The notes under the pieces: generated by a model
What the model saw: the letters and a program-made list of their open reading frames with translations, nothing else
Databases searched by the model: none
Told to the model about the DNA's origin: nothing
NCBI GenBank assembly: GCA_016180645.1
Contig: JACPAV010000002.1
Location: forward strand, 124,001-188,000
Length of the DNA stretch: 64,000 bases
Source of the DNA: Nitrospirota bacterium
Lineage (GTDB): Bacteria; JACPQY01
Reading direction: 5' to 3'
Part shown: positions 1 through 7,844 of the stretch, one piece after another
Position numbering within the stretch: the stretch's first letter is position 1
Layout: each line of letters opens with the position of its first letter
Translations under genes and position numbers: made by a program

Positions 1-443
1 CCGGGCTTGCCCTCGCCCCGCTCCTTGCGTCCCAACACTTTCGTAAGGGAACGGATAGTGTCCCCGGCGTAGGCCGGACGCAGGAACAGAACATCGTAAT
101 ACCCGAGATGCGCAATCGCCTTTTCAGAATCGTTCTGCACGCCCTGGCTAAGCGCAAGATTGAGAAGCATAAGGGGCGAAGCAGGGCGTCGCTCGAAGCC
201 GTGTGCTTTGGCGAACTCCTCATTGAGATAGAGCGGATTGGCCTCCATGAACGACGTGGCGAAATCGAGCATGAAGGCCTCCGAGAGGGTAAATCCCCTC
301 GGGTGTTCGAACACTTCGCCCGCCACAAACTCCTCCAAGTAGCGACCGTACTGCGGCACCTTCACATTCGCCCCAAGTTGGACCGGCAGCGATGGCGCCT
401 TCTCCGCCTGCTTTTCGCAGGCCACTTCGATACTCTTTCCCAA
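1..443 (-). CDS. MaoC-like hydratase, probably mesaconyl-CoA hydratase (partial)
   Basis: Only the N-terminal 147 codons are present; the gene runs off the left edge. The visible part reads as a hot-dog fold MaoC-type enoyl-CoA hydratase, with an YLEEFVAGEVFEHPRG opening and the family pattern NPLYLNEEFA about 65 residues in. The start is taken as TTG at 443, one base after the mcd stop, because GGGGAAG inside the mcd terminus forms a ribosome site. Direct coupling to mcd suggests the next step of the ethylmalonyl-CoA pathway, hydration of mesaconyl-CoA to beta-methylmalyl-CoA. The family call is from sequence; the substrate is inferred from the neighbour. Confidence 0.7.
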   Translation of the reverse strand, partial: MGKSIEVACEKQAEKAPSLPVQLGANVKVPQYGRYLEEFVAGEVFEHPRGFTLSEAFMLDFATSFMEANPLYLNEEFAKAHGFERRPASPLMLLNLALSQGVQNDSEKAIAHLGYYDVLFLRPAYAGDTIRSLTKVLGRKERGEGKP

Positions 444-444
444 G

Positions 445-2109
445 TTACTTCCCCTTCAACTGCTGTTCGACGAGCGACCGCGCAATAACGCGCAGGGCCA
501 ATACTTCCTCCGCGCCCTCGAAAATCGAAAACACCCGTGAGTCCACATAATACCTCGATACATCATACTCCTCCGCGTAGCCCATGCCACCGTGGATCTG
601 CAAGGCCTCCCGGGTCACCCACTCGGAAATCTTTCCCGCGAAGAACTTGACCATCGATCCTTCCATCTGGCCCTTCCCCTCATCGAACATCCGGGCCACG
701 GCGTACGTGAACTGCCGTGACGCCTGAATCAGCATGGCCATCCGAGCCAGTTTGTACTGGGTGAGTTGATAATCAAAGATCGGCAGTCCGAAGACCTTTC
801 GCTCCTGCGAATAGCTGAGCGCCTTCTCGAAGGCGGCCTGCATCACGCCGTTCGCCCGCGCAGCCGTCTGCAACCGGCCGCCGGAGAACCCCTCCATCTG
901 GAGATAGAAACCTTTTCCGAGTCCGTCTTTCTCCCCGATCAGGTTTTCGTTCGGCACGAAGTAGTTATCGAAGTGGAGCTCATAGGAGTGCATGCCGCGA
1001 TAGCCGATCGTCCCGATGGCGCGGCCGGCCACTTTACCGCCGCCCTCCTGCTTGTACTCAAAGTTGTGACCGCTGAACGCCGGTTTTTCCGCCATCAGAA
1101 TGGAAAGCCCGCGATGCTTCTTGGACATGTCCGGATCCGTCCTCGCAAGAATCATCATGATTTCCGCTCGACCGGCAAACGTACACCACATCTTGGCGCC
1201 GTTGATGAGCCAGCCGCCCTTCGTCTGGGTCGCGGCGCATTTCATCGCGGCGACGTCCGATCCGTAGTCGGGCTCCGTCGCCCCGACCGCCACCATCTTC
1301 TCGCCCGAGGCCATCAGGGGCAGCCATTTCTTCTTCTGCGCTTCCGTGCCGCCCTTCAGGAGCGCTTTCGCCAGAATCTCCGGTCGCGTTATGAGACTTC
1401 CAGAGACGCCGAGCGAGCCGCGCGAGAGCTCTTCGGTTACAATCACCATCCCCATGTTGTCCGGTTTATCATCGCTCTGGAAGCCGCCGTACTTTTGCGG
1501 GATGGAGAGGCCGAAACATCCCATTTCAGCCAGCTCCTTGATGATCGGTTCCGGCGTCAATTCATCATGACGGTGCACCTTCTCGGCCACCGCACGAACC
1601 TTGGTATCGGCAAACTTCTTGAAGGCGTCCCGCATGAGCTGCTGCTCTTCCGAGAGACCGTAGCTTCCCCCGCCCCCCCTTTTCCGCAGTTCCTGGGAAA
1701 TCTCCTCATACCTCGACGGCGACTGGGCGGCTTGAAGCTCTTCCGACCTCGGACTCTGAAGGAGGGCGGAGCGTATTTGCGAGTCCGACAAACCAAATTC
1801 GGTGGGGCGCCGGGAAAGCGTCTGCCCGACATCGTGTACTACCTCGGCCGCGAACGTTTCGGCCAACAAGCCTTCGAGACGCCCATCCTCGGAACTCCTC
1901 TGAACGCGGTCGGCGTGTGTAAGGGTGTGCCGCGCGGCCTGAATCTCTGCGCACAGATAGGCAAGGTCGTAGGCGGTCACCTGGTGACGATCGAGCTTGG
2001 GAACGGAGATATCTTTTCCGTCCCTGGCTTCCGCTGCGAGGTGTTTCAAGCCCAGCGTGCAGAGATCTTCAGCGGATTGGACGAGACTCGAAATCGCTTC
2101 CCTGTTCAT
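445..2109 (-). CDS. mcd: (2S)-methylsuccinyl-CoA dehydrogenase-type acyl-CoA dehydrogenase
   Basis: This 554-residue flavoprotein would oxidise methylsuccinyl-CoA to mesaconyl-CoA with an electron-transfer flavoprotein as acceptor. Residues 1 to about 150 are a helical N-terminal extension, which sets Mcd apart from ordinary 380-residue acyl-CoA dehydrogenases. The dehydrogenase core follows, with LSEEQQLMRDAFKKFA, the FAD-domain TEPDYGSD stretch, GYRGMHSYEL, and QIHGGMGYAEEY. The catalytic base is the Glu of FEGAEE at about 531. The ATG follows a weak GGA signal, and a promoter lies at 2126-2154. The adjoining MaoC hydratase supports Mcd over other long acyl-CoA dehydrogenases. Confidence 0.82.
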   Translation of the reverse strand: MNREAISSLVQSAEDLCTLGLKHLAAEARDGKDISVPKLDRHQVTAYDLAYLCAEIQAARHTLTHADRVQRSSEDGRLEGLLAETFAAEVVHDVGQTLSRRPTEFGLSDSQIRSALLQSPRSEELQAAQSPSRYEEISQELRKRGGGGSYGLSEEQQLMRDAFKKFADTKVRAVAEKVHRHDELTPEPIIKELAEMGCFGLSIPQKYGGFQSDDKPDNMGMVIVTEELSRGSLGVSGSLITRPEILAKALLKGGTEAQKKKWLPLMASGEKMVAVGATEPDYGSDVAAMKCAATQTKGGWLINGAKMWCTFAGRAEIMMILARTDPDMSKKHRGLSILMAEKPAFSGHNFEYKQEGGGKVAGRAIGTIGYRGMHSYELHFDNYFVPNENLIGEKDGLGKGFYLQMEGFSGGRLQTAARANGVMQAAFEKALSYSQERKVFGLPIFDYQLTQYKLARMAMLIQASRQFTYAVARMFDEGKGQMEGSMVKFFAGKISEWVTREALQIHGGMGYAEEYDVSRYYVDSRVFSIFEGAEEVLALRVIARSLVEQQLKGK

Positions 2110-2125
2110 GATCCAGCCGATCCCT

Positions 2126-2154
2126 CAATTAGCGAAACGGGCGGGCTAAGTCAA
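2126..2154 (-). promoter_or_regulatory. Sigma70-like promoter for mcd
   Basis: On the minus strand TTGACT (2154-2149) is separated by 17 bases from TAATTG (2131-2126), placing a start point a few bases upstream of the mcd ATG at 2109. This leaves a leader of only about 10 bases. Assignment is by consensus and position only. Confidence 0.5.
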
Positions 2155-2170
2155 CCCGTACCGAAAGTGA

Positions 2171-2200
2171 TTGCCTTGGTCCGAGGGGTCTGCATATAAT
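2171..2200 (+). promoter_or_regulatory. Sigma70-like promoter for trpD, possibly leaderless
   Basis: TTGCCT (2171-2176) and a perfect TATAAT (2195-2200) are 18 bases apart. Transcription would begin at about 2206-2208, right at the trpD ATG (2210). No Shine-Dalgarno precedes that ATG, so the message may be leaderless. The alternative is that TTG at 2171 starts a 391-residue form and the TATAAT is chance. Confidence 0.4.
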
Positions 2201-2209
2201 CCCCCGATC

Positions 2210-3346
2210 ATGTTGCCCCGCGAGAAGGCGCTCCAGTCGTTACCGGCAAACTCCGATTTCCTCACCGCCGTTCGAGGCTTCCTGAGCCGGGAGGATACTT
2301 CCCCGCTTGGGAAGCTTCTCTGGAAGGTGGGCGAAGGACAAGACCTATTGCTCGATGAGGCGCAGAACGCCGTGCAAGCCATTGTATCCGATGAAGCCAC
2401 CGACCCCCTTCGCGCGGCGTTTCTGGCTGCACTCCAAGCCAAAGGCGAAACCGAGGATGAAATCGCCGCGTTCGCAATGACCATGCGCAATCTTGCATCC
2501 CCTCTGGGGATCGAGCCGTCTGACCGGCTATCCGACACGTGCGGAACCGGGGCGGACGGGGCTTCCACCTTCAACGTGTCGACCGGCATCGTCTTCATCC
2601 TCGCCGCGTGCGGTCTCAAGATTGCGAAGCACGGCAATCGGGCCATCACGTCCAAGTGCGGCAGCGCGGACCTTCTGGAGGCCCTCGGCGCCAAAATCGA
2701 TCTCGAACCAAGCCAAGTCAGGACGTGCCTCGAACAGACGGGTGTAGGGTTTCTTTTCGCTCCCAAATTCCACACCGCCACTCGGAAGGTCATGACCGCC
2801 CGGAAGGAGCTCGCTTCGGCGGGCTGGAAGACCGTCTTCAACATCCTGGGTCCCCTCACCAACCCCGCCCGGCCAGGATGTCAGCTCCTCGGCGTCTTCA
2901 AGCCCGAACTCGTACGTAAGATGGCGGGCGTACTGGCCAGGATGGGCACCCGGAGGGCGGTCGTGGTCTGGGGCGAAGTGGGAGGGGGCAAGGGCATCGA
3001 TGAAGTTTCGATCGTTGGGGCCACGCGTTGCGCGGAGTTGAACGAGAGTCACGAGATTTCGGATTTCAGCGTTGAGCCTCATGCGCTTGGCCTCAACTCG
3101 GCCACGCTTGATCAAATCAAAGGGGGCACACCTCAGGAGAACAAGGACCGGTTGCTCCAGGTTCTTGGCTCAGGCGATCCCCGTCCCATCAAGAATTTTC
3201 TTACCATCAATGCGGCCGCGGGACTCTACGCCTCCGGCAAGGTGAAGTCGCTTCCTGACGGCGCCAAGCTGGCCATGTCCAAGATCGAGGACGGCTCGGC
3301 TCTCAAGAAAGTTCACGAATTTGTGGAGGCCACGCATGCGGCTTGA
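2210..3346 (+). CDS. trpD: Anthranilate phosphoribosyltransferase
   Basis: TrpD transfers phosphoribose from PRPP to anthranilate in tryptophan synthesis. The 378-residue product has the family hallmarks in order: DTCGTGADGASTFNVST (PRPP/phosphate loop), KHGNRAITSKCGSADLLEALG-type region, and NILGPLTNPARPG. The N-terminal helical domain is about 30 residues longer than usual (typical TrpD is 335-350 residues). The ATG at 2210 is chosen over the in-frame TTG at 2171 because the latter overlaps the putative promoter. No other trp gene is nearby. The 3' end overlaps the start of the barrel gene, so the two are probably co-transcribed. Confidence 0.9.
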   Translation: MLPREKALQSLPANSDFLTAVRGFLSREDTSPLGKLLWKVGEGQDLLLDEAQNAVQAIVSDEATDPLRAAFLAALQAKGETEDEIAAFAMTMRNLASPLGIEPSDRLSDTCGTGADGASTFNVSTGIVFILAACGLKIAKHGNRAITSKCGSADLLEALGAKIDLEPSQVRTCLEQTGVGFLFAPKFHTATRKVMTARKELASAGWKTVFNILGPLTNPARPGCQLLGVFKPELVRKMAGVLARMGTRRAVVVWGEVGGGKGIDEVSIVGATRCAELNESHEISDFSVEPHALGLNSATLDQIKGGTPQENKDRLLQVLGSGDPRPIKNFLTINAAAGLYASGKVKSLPDGAKLAMSKIEDGSALKKVHEFVEATHAA

Positions 3347-4970
3347 TCGAACGTGTTTCGCGATCCTCATCGCGGCTCTCGCGATGCGGGCGGCTTCTCC
3401 GGTCCAAGCCTACGAACTCGAAGTGCACGGCAGTTACCGGCTGCGCATGCTTGATGCGGATCGCTACCAGCTGGCCGACGACGGCGCCCGCGCCCAGCAG
3501 GCAGGCTGGCGCGAACATCGACTGCGGCTCACGCCTTCCGCAAAAACAGATAAGCTCAAGTTCTTCGGCCAAATCGATCTCTTTTCCGGACAACTCCTCT
3601 TCGGGAGCCACAACAGCCGCGTGGGTGAAGAGTTCGTCCTCGATCCGGATCGGGCCGGAACCAAGGAAATCCGAGTTTCCAAGAATCCCGATGGCACGCT
3701 CACCGATTCGGGCAAGACGGAGTGGATACCCGATGTGATCGACCCCCGCCACTTGTATGTGGAGTACACAAACCCGAGCGTCGGGCTTGTCCGCGTGGGA
3801 CAGATGCCTTCCGACTGGGGCATGGGAATTCTGGCGAACGGGGGCGACCGCGAGCCGCTCTTCGGCACGAACCGATACGGGGACATCAACGACCGAATCC
3901 TTCTCGCCACCAAGCCGCTGAGCAAGATGGGAGGGGGAAAATTCCACCAGAACTTTTACACCGTGGCCGCGTTGGACAGCGTCTATCGCGACGAAAACGC
4001 ATCCGTCAGGGACGGCGATCTCGCGTTCCAGGGCGTCCTCGCGGGTTTCTACCGCGAATACGAAAACATGAGCGGCTTGTACCTCGCAGGGCGCACTCAG
4101 AAGGACGACTGCCCCGATGCCCGCACCCGCCCCTGTGCCAAGTTGAACGTGGTTGCGATCGACACCTATCAGAACTGGATGCAAGAGGGCGACGTTTCAA
4201 GGCAGCAGGTATCCTTCGAAGGCGTGGTCCTCCTCGGCCGGACGACTCGCGTACTTTCCGATCTCGCGAAATCCGGGGCCGATGTCCGTGCCGCGGGATA
4301 TGCCGCCGGCGGATCGTATGAGTATCTCCCGCTCCGACTCACGGCCGCCGTTGAACACGGCTATGCGTCGGGAGACAACAATCCACAGGACGATACCGTC
4401 ACTCGACTCTCCTTCGACCCCGATCACAAAGTCGGCATGATCTTGTACGACGAGGTTCTGTACAACGTCACCGCCCACATGGCCGACAGGGTGGCCGACG
4501 AACTCGGAGCAACCGGTGAAACGGCGGAGACGGCATCCTTGCTGGGCGTGCTCCCGGACTCGATCGCCAATCTCCCCACGAACGGCGGCGTGTCAGGATC
4601 GACCTACGTCTACCCCTCGGTAAAGTACGACTACAAGGTCTGGAGCGGCCATTTTACCCTCAAGGCCGCCTACTTGGCGGCTTGGTTGACGTCAAACTTT
4701 TTCGATCCTCTAAACACGAACCAGCACGGCGGGGTACTCACCAGCCCTTATGGGATCGAGCGCGCGCACAGCTCGCTTGGGCAGGAAATCAACTTAGGCG
4801 CCGAATACGATTTTCATCTTCTCGGGGACATTGGTTTCCGTTTCACCCTCCAGTATGGAACTTACTTCCCCGGCGATGCCTTTCGACAGCCGGACGGTTC
4901 AAACAAGATCCAGAAAGCCGAAGACAGCAAGATCGACAAGGTCGAAGGCCGGTTCACCTTGAAGTGGTGA
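3336..4970 (+). CDS. Outer-membrane beta-barrel protein, function unknown
   Basis: The 544-residue product begins with a signal peptide (MRLDRTC, hydrophobic core, cleavage probably after PVQA at about 28). The mature part begins YELEVHGSYRLRM and is rich in alternating aromatic/polar strands such as HLYVEYTNPSVGLVRVGQM. It ends in FTLKW, the C-terminal aromatic expected for BAM-dependent insertion. I recognise it only as a porin or export-barrel type protein. The start is ATG 3336, supported by GGAGG seven bases upstream; it overlaps the trpD stop by 11 bases. No substrate can be assigned. Confidence 0.75.
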   Translation: MRLDRTCFAILIAALAMRAASPVQAYELEVHGSYRLRMLDADRYQLADDGARAQQAGWREHRLRLTPSAKTDKLKFFGQIDLFSGQLLFGSHNSRVGEEFVLDPDRAGTKEIRVSKNPDGTLTDSGKTEWIPDVIDPRHLYVEYTNPSVGLVRVGQMPSDWGMGILANGGDREPLFGTNRYGDINDRILLATKPLSKMGGGKFHQNFYTVAALDSVYRDENASVRDGDLAFQGVLAGFYREYENMSGLYLAGRTQKDDCPDARTRPCAKLNVVAIDTYQNWMQEGDVSRQQVSFEGVVLLGRTTRVLSDLAKSGADVRAAGYAAGGSYEYLPLRLTAAVEHGYASGDNNPQDDTVTRLSFDPDHKVGMILYDEVLYNVTAHMADRVADELGATGETAETASLLGVLPDSIANLPTNGGVSGSTYVYPSVKYDYKVWSGHFTLKAAYLAAWLTSNFFDPLNTNQHGGVLTSPYGIERAHSSLGQEINLGAEYDFHLLGDIGFRFTLQYGTYFPGDAFRQPDGSNKIQKAEDSKIDKVEGRFTLKW

Positions 4971-4994
4971 GCGGTTCTGCTAAGCTCTCACCGT

Positions 4995-5005
4995 CAGCTT
5001 TCAGC
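4995..5005 (-). repeat. Inverted copy of the GCTGAAAGCTG motif
   Basis: CAGCTTTCAGC here is the exact reverse complement of GCTGAAAGCTG at 5060-5070, with a 54-base separation. Together they could form a long-stem structure between the barrel gene and tRNA-Pro. No U-tract follows, so I do not call it a terminator. Confidence 0.6.
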
Positions 5006-5038
5006 CGTCTGGCGCGCGGAATTCTGTTTTTCCGATCC

Positions 5039-5070
5039 GCTGAATGCTGACCGCTGATTGCTGAAAGCTG
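5039..5070 (+). repeat. Heptamer tandem array GCTGANN
   Basis: Four consecutive 7-base units (GCTGAAT, GCTGACC, GCTGATT, GCTGAAA) and a partial fifth (GCTG) fill the space directly before tRNA-Pro. The five leading bases of each unit are invariant and the last two vary. With the tRNA and the att-like repeat it occupies the 4971-5284 gap, where I see no protein gene. Confidence 0.75.
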
Positions 5071-5074
5071 TTTA

Positions 5075-5149
<75 letters not shown>

Positions 5150-5245
5150 TTCGTGAGTCCGCGAAACGAAGCGGGGCAATCTTCATGGAGGGCAGGAGCC
5201 CGACTTCAGAGGGATTGAAGGAAATTGCAGGAAAGCCATGCCTTG

Positions 5246-5263
5246 AATCCACTCGCCCCGATT
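5246..5263 (+). repeat. Duplicate of tRNA-Pro 3' end (att-like repeat)
   Basis: AATCCACTCGCCCCGATT is identical to 5134-5151, which spans the tRNA T-arm/acceptor 3' strand plus three flanking bases. The two copies start 112 bases apart. Such duplicated tRNA 3' ends are what integrases leave when an element inserts into a tRNA gene, but no integrase or phage gene lies between the copies, so this would be a scar. Confidence 0.6.
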
Positions 5264-5284
5264 TCTCACCCCTGACCGTGTCGG

Positions 5285-6442
5285 ATGATGACGCCTGATG
5301 AGCGATCTCAGCTCTTCACGCAAGTGGAAGAGCAACTCCGAAAAAATGAGGGCGAGCGCGCATTGGAGGGGTTGGACCGGCTGATCTCAGTCCACCCGGA
5401 AGACCTCTCCCTGCTCTATCTCGCCACCCGCGTCTGCAACGTTCTGGGATGCGAAACCGACTACCGGGACCGCCTCTTCCGGAATGCCGACTGGCCGGAA
5501 ACGGCTCCACCGGTCCCACCTCTCCAATTCCTGGCGCCCGCGACACGCGAGCCGATCCTCTCCCTGGTTACGTCGACCTGGAATAGAGCAAACTCTCTGT
5601 CACGGCTCCTCGACAGCCTCGGTCGGCATACAGGAGCGCCTTTCGAACTCATCGTGTCCGACAACAACAGTGCGGATGGGACCCTTGAAATGCTCGCCCA
5701 ACGGCGCACCACCTTTCCCTGGCTTGGCGCGGTCCTGTTTTCAGGCCATTCCTCCACGCTCGATGCGTATCGCACGGGCACGGAGCGGGCACGGGGGCGG
5801 ATGATCGGATATCTCGCCGATGACCTTGAGGTTGAGCCACACTGGGACCGGCAGATCACGGAAACACTGATTTCAAGATCGGAGGTCGGCATTGCCACGC
5901 CCGTTGTCCTGGATCCCGGCCGTCAGACCGGTTTCCTCGGCTCGTGCGTTCCCTATGTCAGCCGCAGACACCCATGGCTCAATCGCCACGGTACATCGGT
6001 CGCCGCGGACGATTCCACACCCATGTCCGTCACCCTTCCCGATCGTCCGATGGAGGTGGAGGGCGCGGCCTATCCATTCCTCAGGAGGGATCTCCTCACG
6101 AAGGTGCCCATTTTCGACCCCCGCTTTATCCATGTGTGGGACAACGACCTGGCGCTTGAAATGCGCTCCCGTGGATACAGAATCCAAGTCTGCCCGCAAA
6201 GCCGCGTCATCGACCACGATGCTTCGCGCTCCGAAAGCGATGAGCGCCAGGTCGTCCACAGTGAGACGTTCTTCGAAGAACTCTATGCGAATCCGGACCG
6301 GGCGCTATCGCGATTGGCATCGCCGGACAGCCGTCCCATGCGATATCTCCACGACGATTTTCTACTGGAGTGCAAATGGACGGCGTTTAGGGTGGCTCCC
6401 TGTTCCCGTGGCCGACGGAGGGCGTTTCGGGCTACGGGATGA
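5285..6442 (+). CDS. Family 2-type glycosyltransferase with helical N-terminal extension
   Basis: This 385-residue product has a TPR-like N-terminal segment of about 60 residues (EQLRKNEGERALEGLDRL...HPEDLSLLYLATRV), then a GT-A nucleotide-binding region (ILSLVTSTWNRANSLSRLL, SDNNSADGTLE) with the acidic metal motif YLADDLEVEP. A conserved acceptor-side motif, HVWDNDLALEMRSRGYRI, follows. It probably transfers a sugar from a nucleotide donor in the cytoplasm; the sugar is unknown. It stands alone between tRNA-Pro and the convergent oxidoreductase gene, overlapping the latter by 11 bases. The start is ATG 5285; ATG 5288 is equally possible. Confidence 0.75.
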   Translation: MMTPDERSQLFTQVEEQLRKNEGERALEGLDRLISVHPEDLSLLYLATRVCNVLGCETDYRDRLFRNADWPETAPPVPPLQFLAPATREPILSLVTSTWNRANSLSRLLDSLGRHTGAPFELIVSDNNSADGTLEMLAQRRTTFPWLGAVLFSGHSSTLDAYRTGTERARGRMIGYLADDLEVEPHWDRQITETLISRSEVGIATPVVLDPGRQTGFLGSCVPYVSRRHPWLNRHGTSVAADDSTPMSVTLPDRPMEVEGAAYPFLRRDLLTKVPIFDPRFIHVWDNDLALEMRSRGYRIQVCPQSRVIDHDASRSESDERQVVHSETFFEELYANPDRALSRLASPDSRPMRYLHDDFLLECKWTAFRVAPCSRGRRRAFRATG

Positions 6443-7406
6443 GGAGGATCTTGCCGGTCGTCTGACGGCCTTCCAAGGCACGGTGGGCCTCGGCCGCCGC
6501 TTTGAGAGGAAACTCCCGGGTCACGGTGAACTTCACCCGCCCGGTCTGCATCCAGTCGAAGACCGCCGAAGAGCGCTCCACCAACTCCTCGCGCTTCGCG
6601 ATGTACCATCCGAGCCCGGGGCGCGTCAGGAACAGGCCCCCGCGGATGCTCAGGATGCTTGGGTCGAACGATTCGACGGGCCCGCTCGACTGGCCGAACA
6701 GGACCATCATGCCCCTGGGTCGGAGGCAGTAGATCCCCTTCGCGAAGGTCGATTGGCCCACTCCGTCGTAAACAACGTGGACACCTTTCCGCTCGGTGAT
6801 ACGTCGAACCTCCTCCTCGAAATCCTGTCGGGTGTAGAGAATAACGTGATCCGCGCCGGCGGCTCTGGCCAACTTTTCTTTCTCCTCGGTGGAGACCGTT
6901 CCAATGACGGTGGCCCCGAGCATCTTTGCCACCTGGCACAGAATCAGACCCATTCCACCTGCGGCGGCATGGACCAGGCATAGCTCGCCCTTCTTCAACG
7001 TGTACGTGGTGTGCGTGAGATAGTGCGCCGTCATGCCTTGAAGCATGGCAGCGGCGCCGAGATTCGAATCGATTCCGGCAGGCCTTCGCACCAAGCGGTC
7101 GGCCTTGACCACTTGATACTCCGCGTAGGCCCCCATCACATTGGTGTAGGCGACGGGGTCGCCTTCGGACCAATCCATCACATCGGGCCCGATTTTCTCC
7201 ACGATCCCCGCCGCCTCCTGGCCCGACGTAAAAGGCAGGTCGGTCTTGTAGAACCCGGTTCGGTAGTAGGTGTCGATGTAGTTGACCCCGATCGCCTCGA
7301 TCTTGACGAGGACCTGGCCGGGTCCCGGCTCGGGCACCGGGATGTCCTCATACGAGAGGACTTCCGGCCCGCCGGTGCGAGCAACACGGATGGCCTTCAT
7401 GGTCAT
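6432..7406 (-). CDS. qor: Zinc-independent NADPH:quinone oxidoreductase (MDR family)
   Basis: The 324-residue medium-chain reductase resembles Qor. It has the N-terminal GroES-like domain (KAIRVARTGGPEVLSYEDIP, GVNYIDTYYRTGFYK), then the NADPH fold with the alanine-rich loop HAAAGGMGLILCQVAKMLGA in place of a zinc-site alcohol dehydrogenase. No catalytic or structural zinc cysteines are present. It is predicted to reduce quinones or enones one electron pair at a time. It sits last in the leftward run behind the glycyl radical enzyme, so it could act on that enzyme's aldehyde or enone product, but this is inference. Confidence 0.85.
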   Translation of the reverse strand: MTMKAIRVARTGGPEVLSYEDIPVPEPGPGQVLVKIEAIGVNYIDTYYRTGFYKTDLPFTSGQEAAGIVEKIGPDVMDWSEGDPVAYTNVMGAYAEYQVVKADRLVRRPAGIDSNLGAAAMLQGMTAHYLTHTTYTLKKGELCLVHAAAGGMGLILCQVAKMLGATVIGTVSTEEKEKLARAAGADHVILYTRQDFEEEVRRITERKGVHVVYDGVGQSTFAKGIYCLRPRGMMVLFGQSSGPVESFDPSILSIRGGLFLTRPGLGWYIAKREELVERSSAVFDWMQTGRVKFTVTREFPLKAAAEAHRALEGRQTTGKILLIP

Positions 7407-7423
7407 CCCTTTCTAGCCCAGCT

Positions 7424-7831
7424 CTACTTGCCGTTCAAGGCGGGAGAAAAAGCCACCCTCAGATCTCGATAGAAAAGAACCCAGCCGACCAAGGCGCCAA
7501 CAACATAGGGCCAGAAGATCAACTGAGTGGCGATATCGTGTGGCAGGGCGCCCGTCCACATCGCCGTTGCGCCATGGATACCGATATAGAGGATGGCGCC
7601 ACAGACGATCAGTCCGCTCGCATACGCCCAAGGGCGCTTCTGCCGGATGCCCGCAAGCAACGCCACCAGATTGGCGGTCAGGAACAGGTCCGCCGGAAGG
7701 AACGTCTTGGCATTCCGTACCATCTCAGGCGTCATCTTGTCATCGTAGTAGCCGGTGAAAGTTAGCCACCACCAGATGGGTACATAAACGGCCAATCCCG
7801 CAACACCGATTCCAATGGCCCATTTTTTCAT
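7424..7831 (-). CDS. Small four-helix membrane protein, unknown
   Basis: The start is ATG 7831, preceded by a strong AAGGGGG ribosome site, giving 135 residues. Four hydrophobic segments are evident: residues about 4-26 (WAIGIGVAGLAVYVPIWWWL), 48-63, 72-90 and 105-125. The C-terminus is short and basic. No family is recognised. It lies between the glycyl radical enzyme (13 bases upstream) and the quinone oxidoreductase (17 bases downstream), which suggests co-expression, perhaps as a transporter for or sensor of the radical enzyme's substrate. Confidence 0.7.
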   Translation of the reverse strand: MKKWAIGIGVAGLAVYVPIWWWLTFTGYYDDKMTPEMVRNAKTFLPADLFLTANLVALLAGIRQKRPWAYASGLIVCGAILYIGIHGATAMWTGALPHDIATQLIFWPYVVGALVGWVLFYRDLRVAFSPALNGK

Positions 7832-7844
7832 CGCAAACCCCCTT

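Noticed and set aside
766-2199. Long plus-strand open frame opposite mcd
   Set aside because: It is the antisense of a clear acyl-CoA dehydrogenase; arginine/histidine-rich composition and no recognisable motif.
5039-5070. CRISPR array
   Set aside because: Units are only 7 bases with no spacers and no cas genes; it is a simple tandem repeat.
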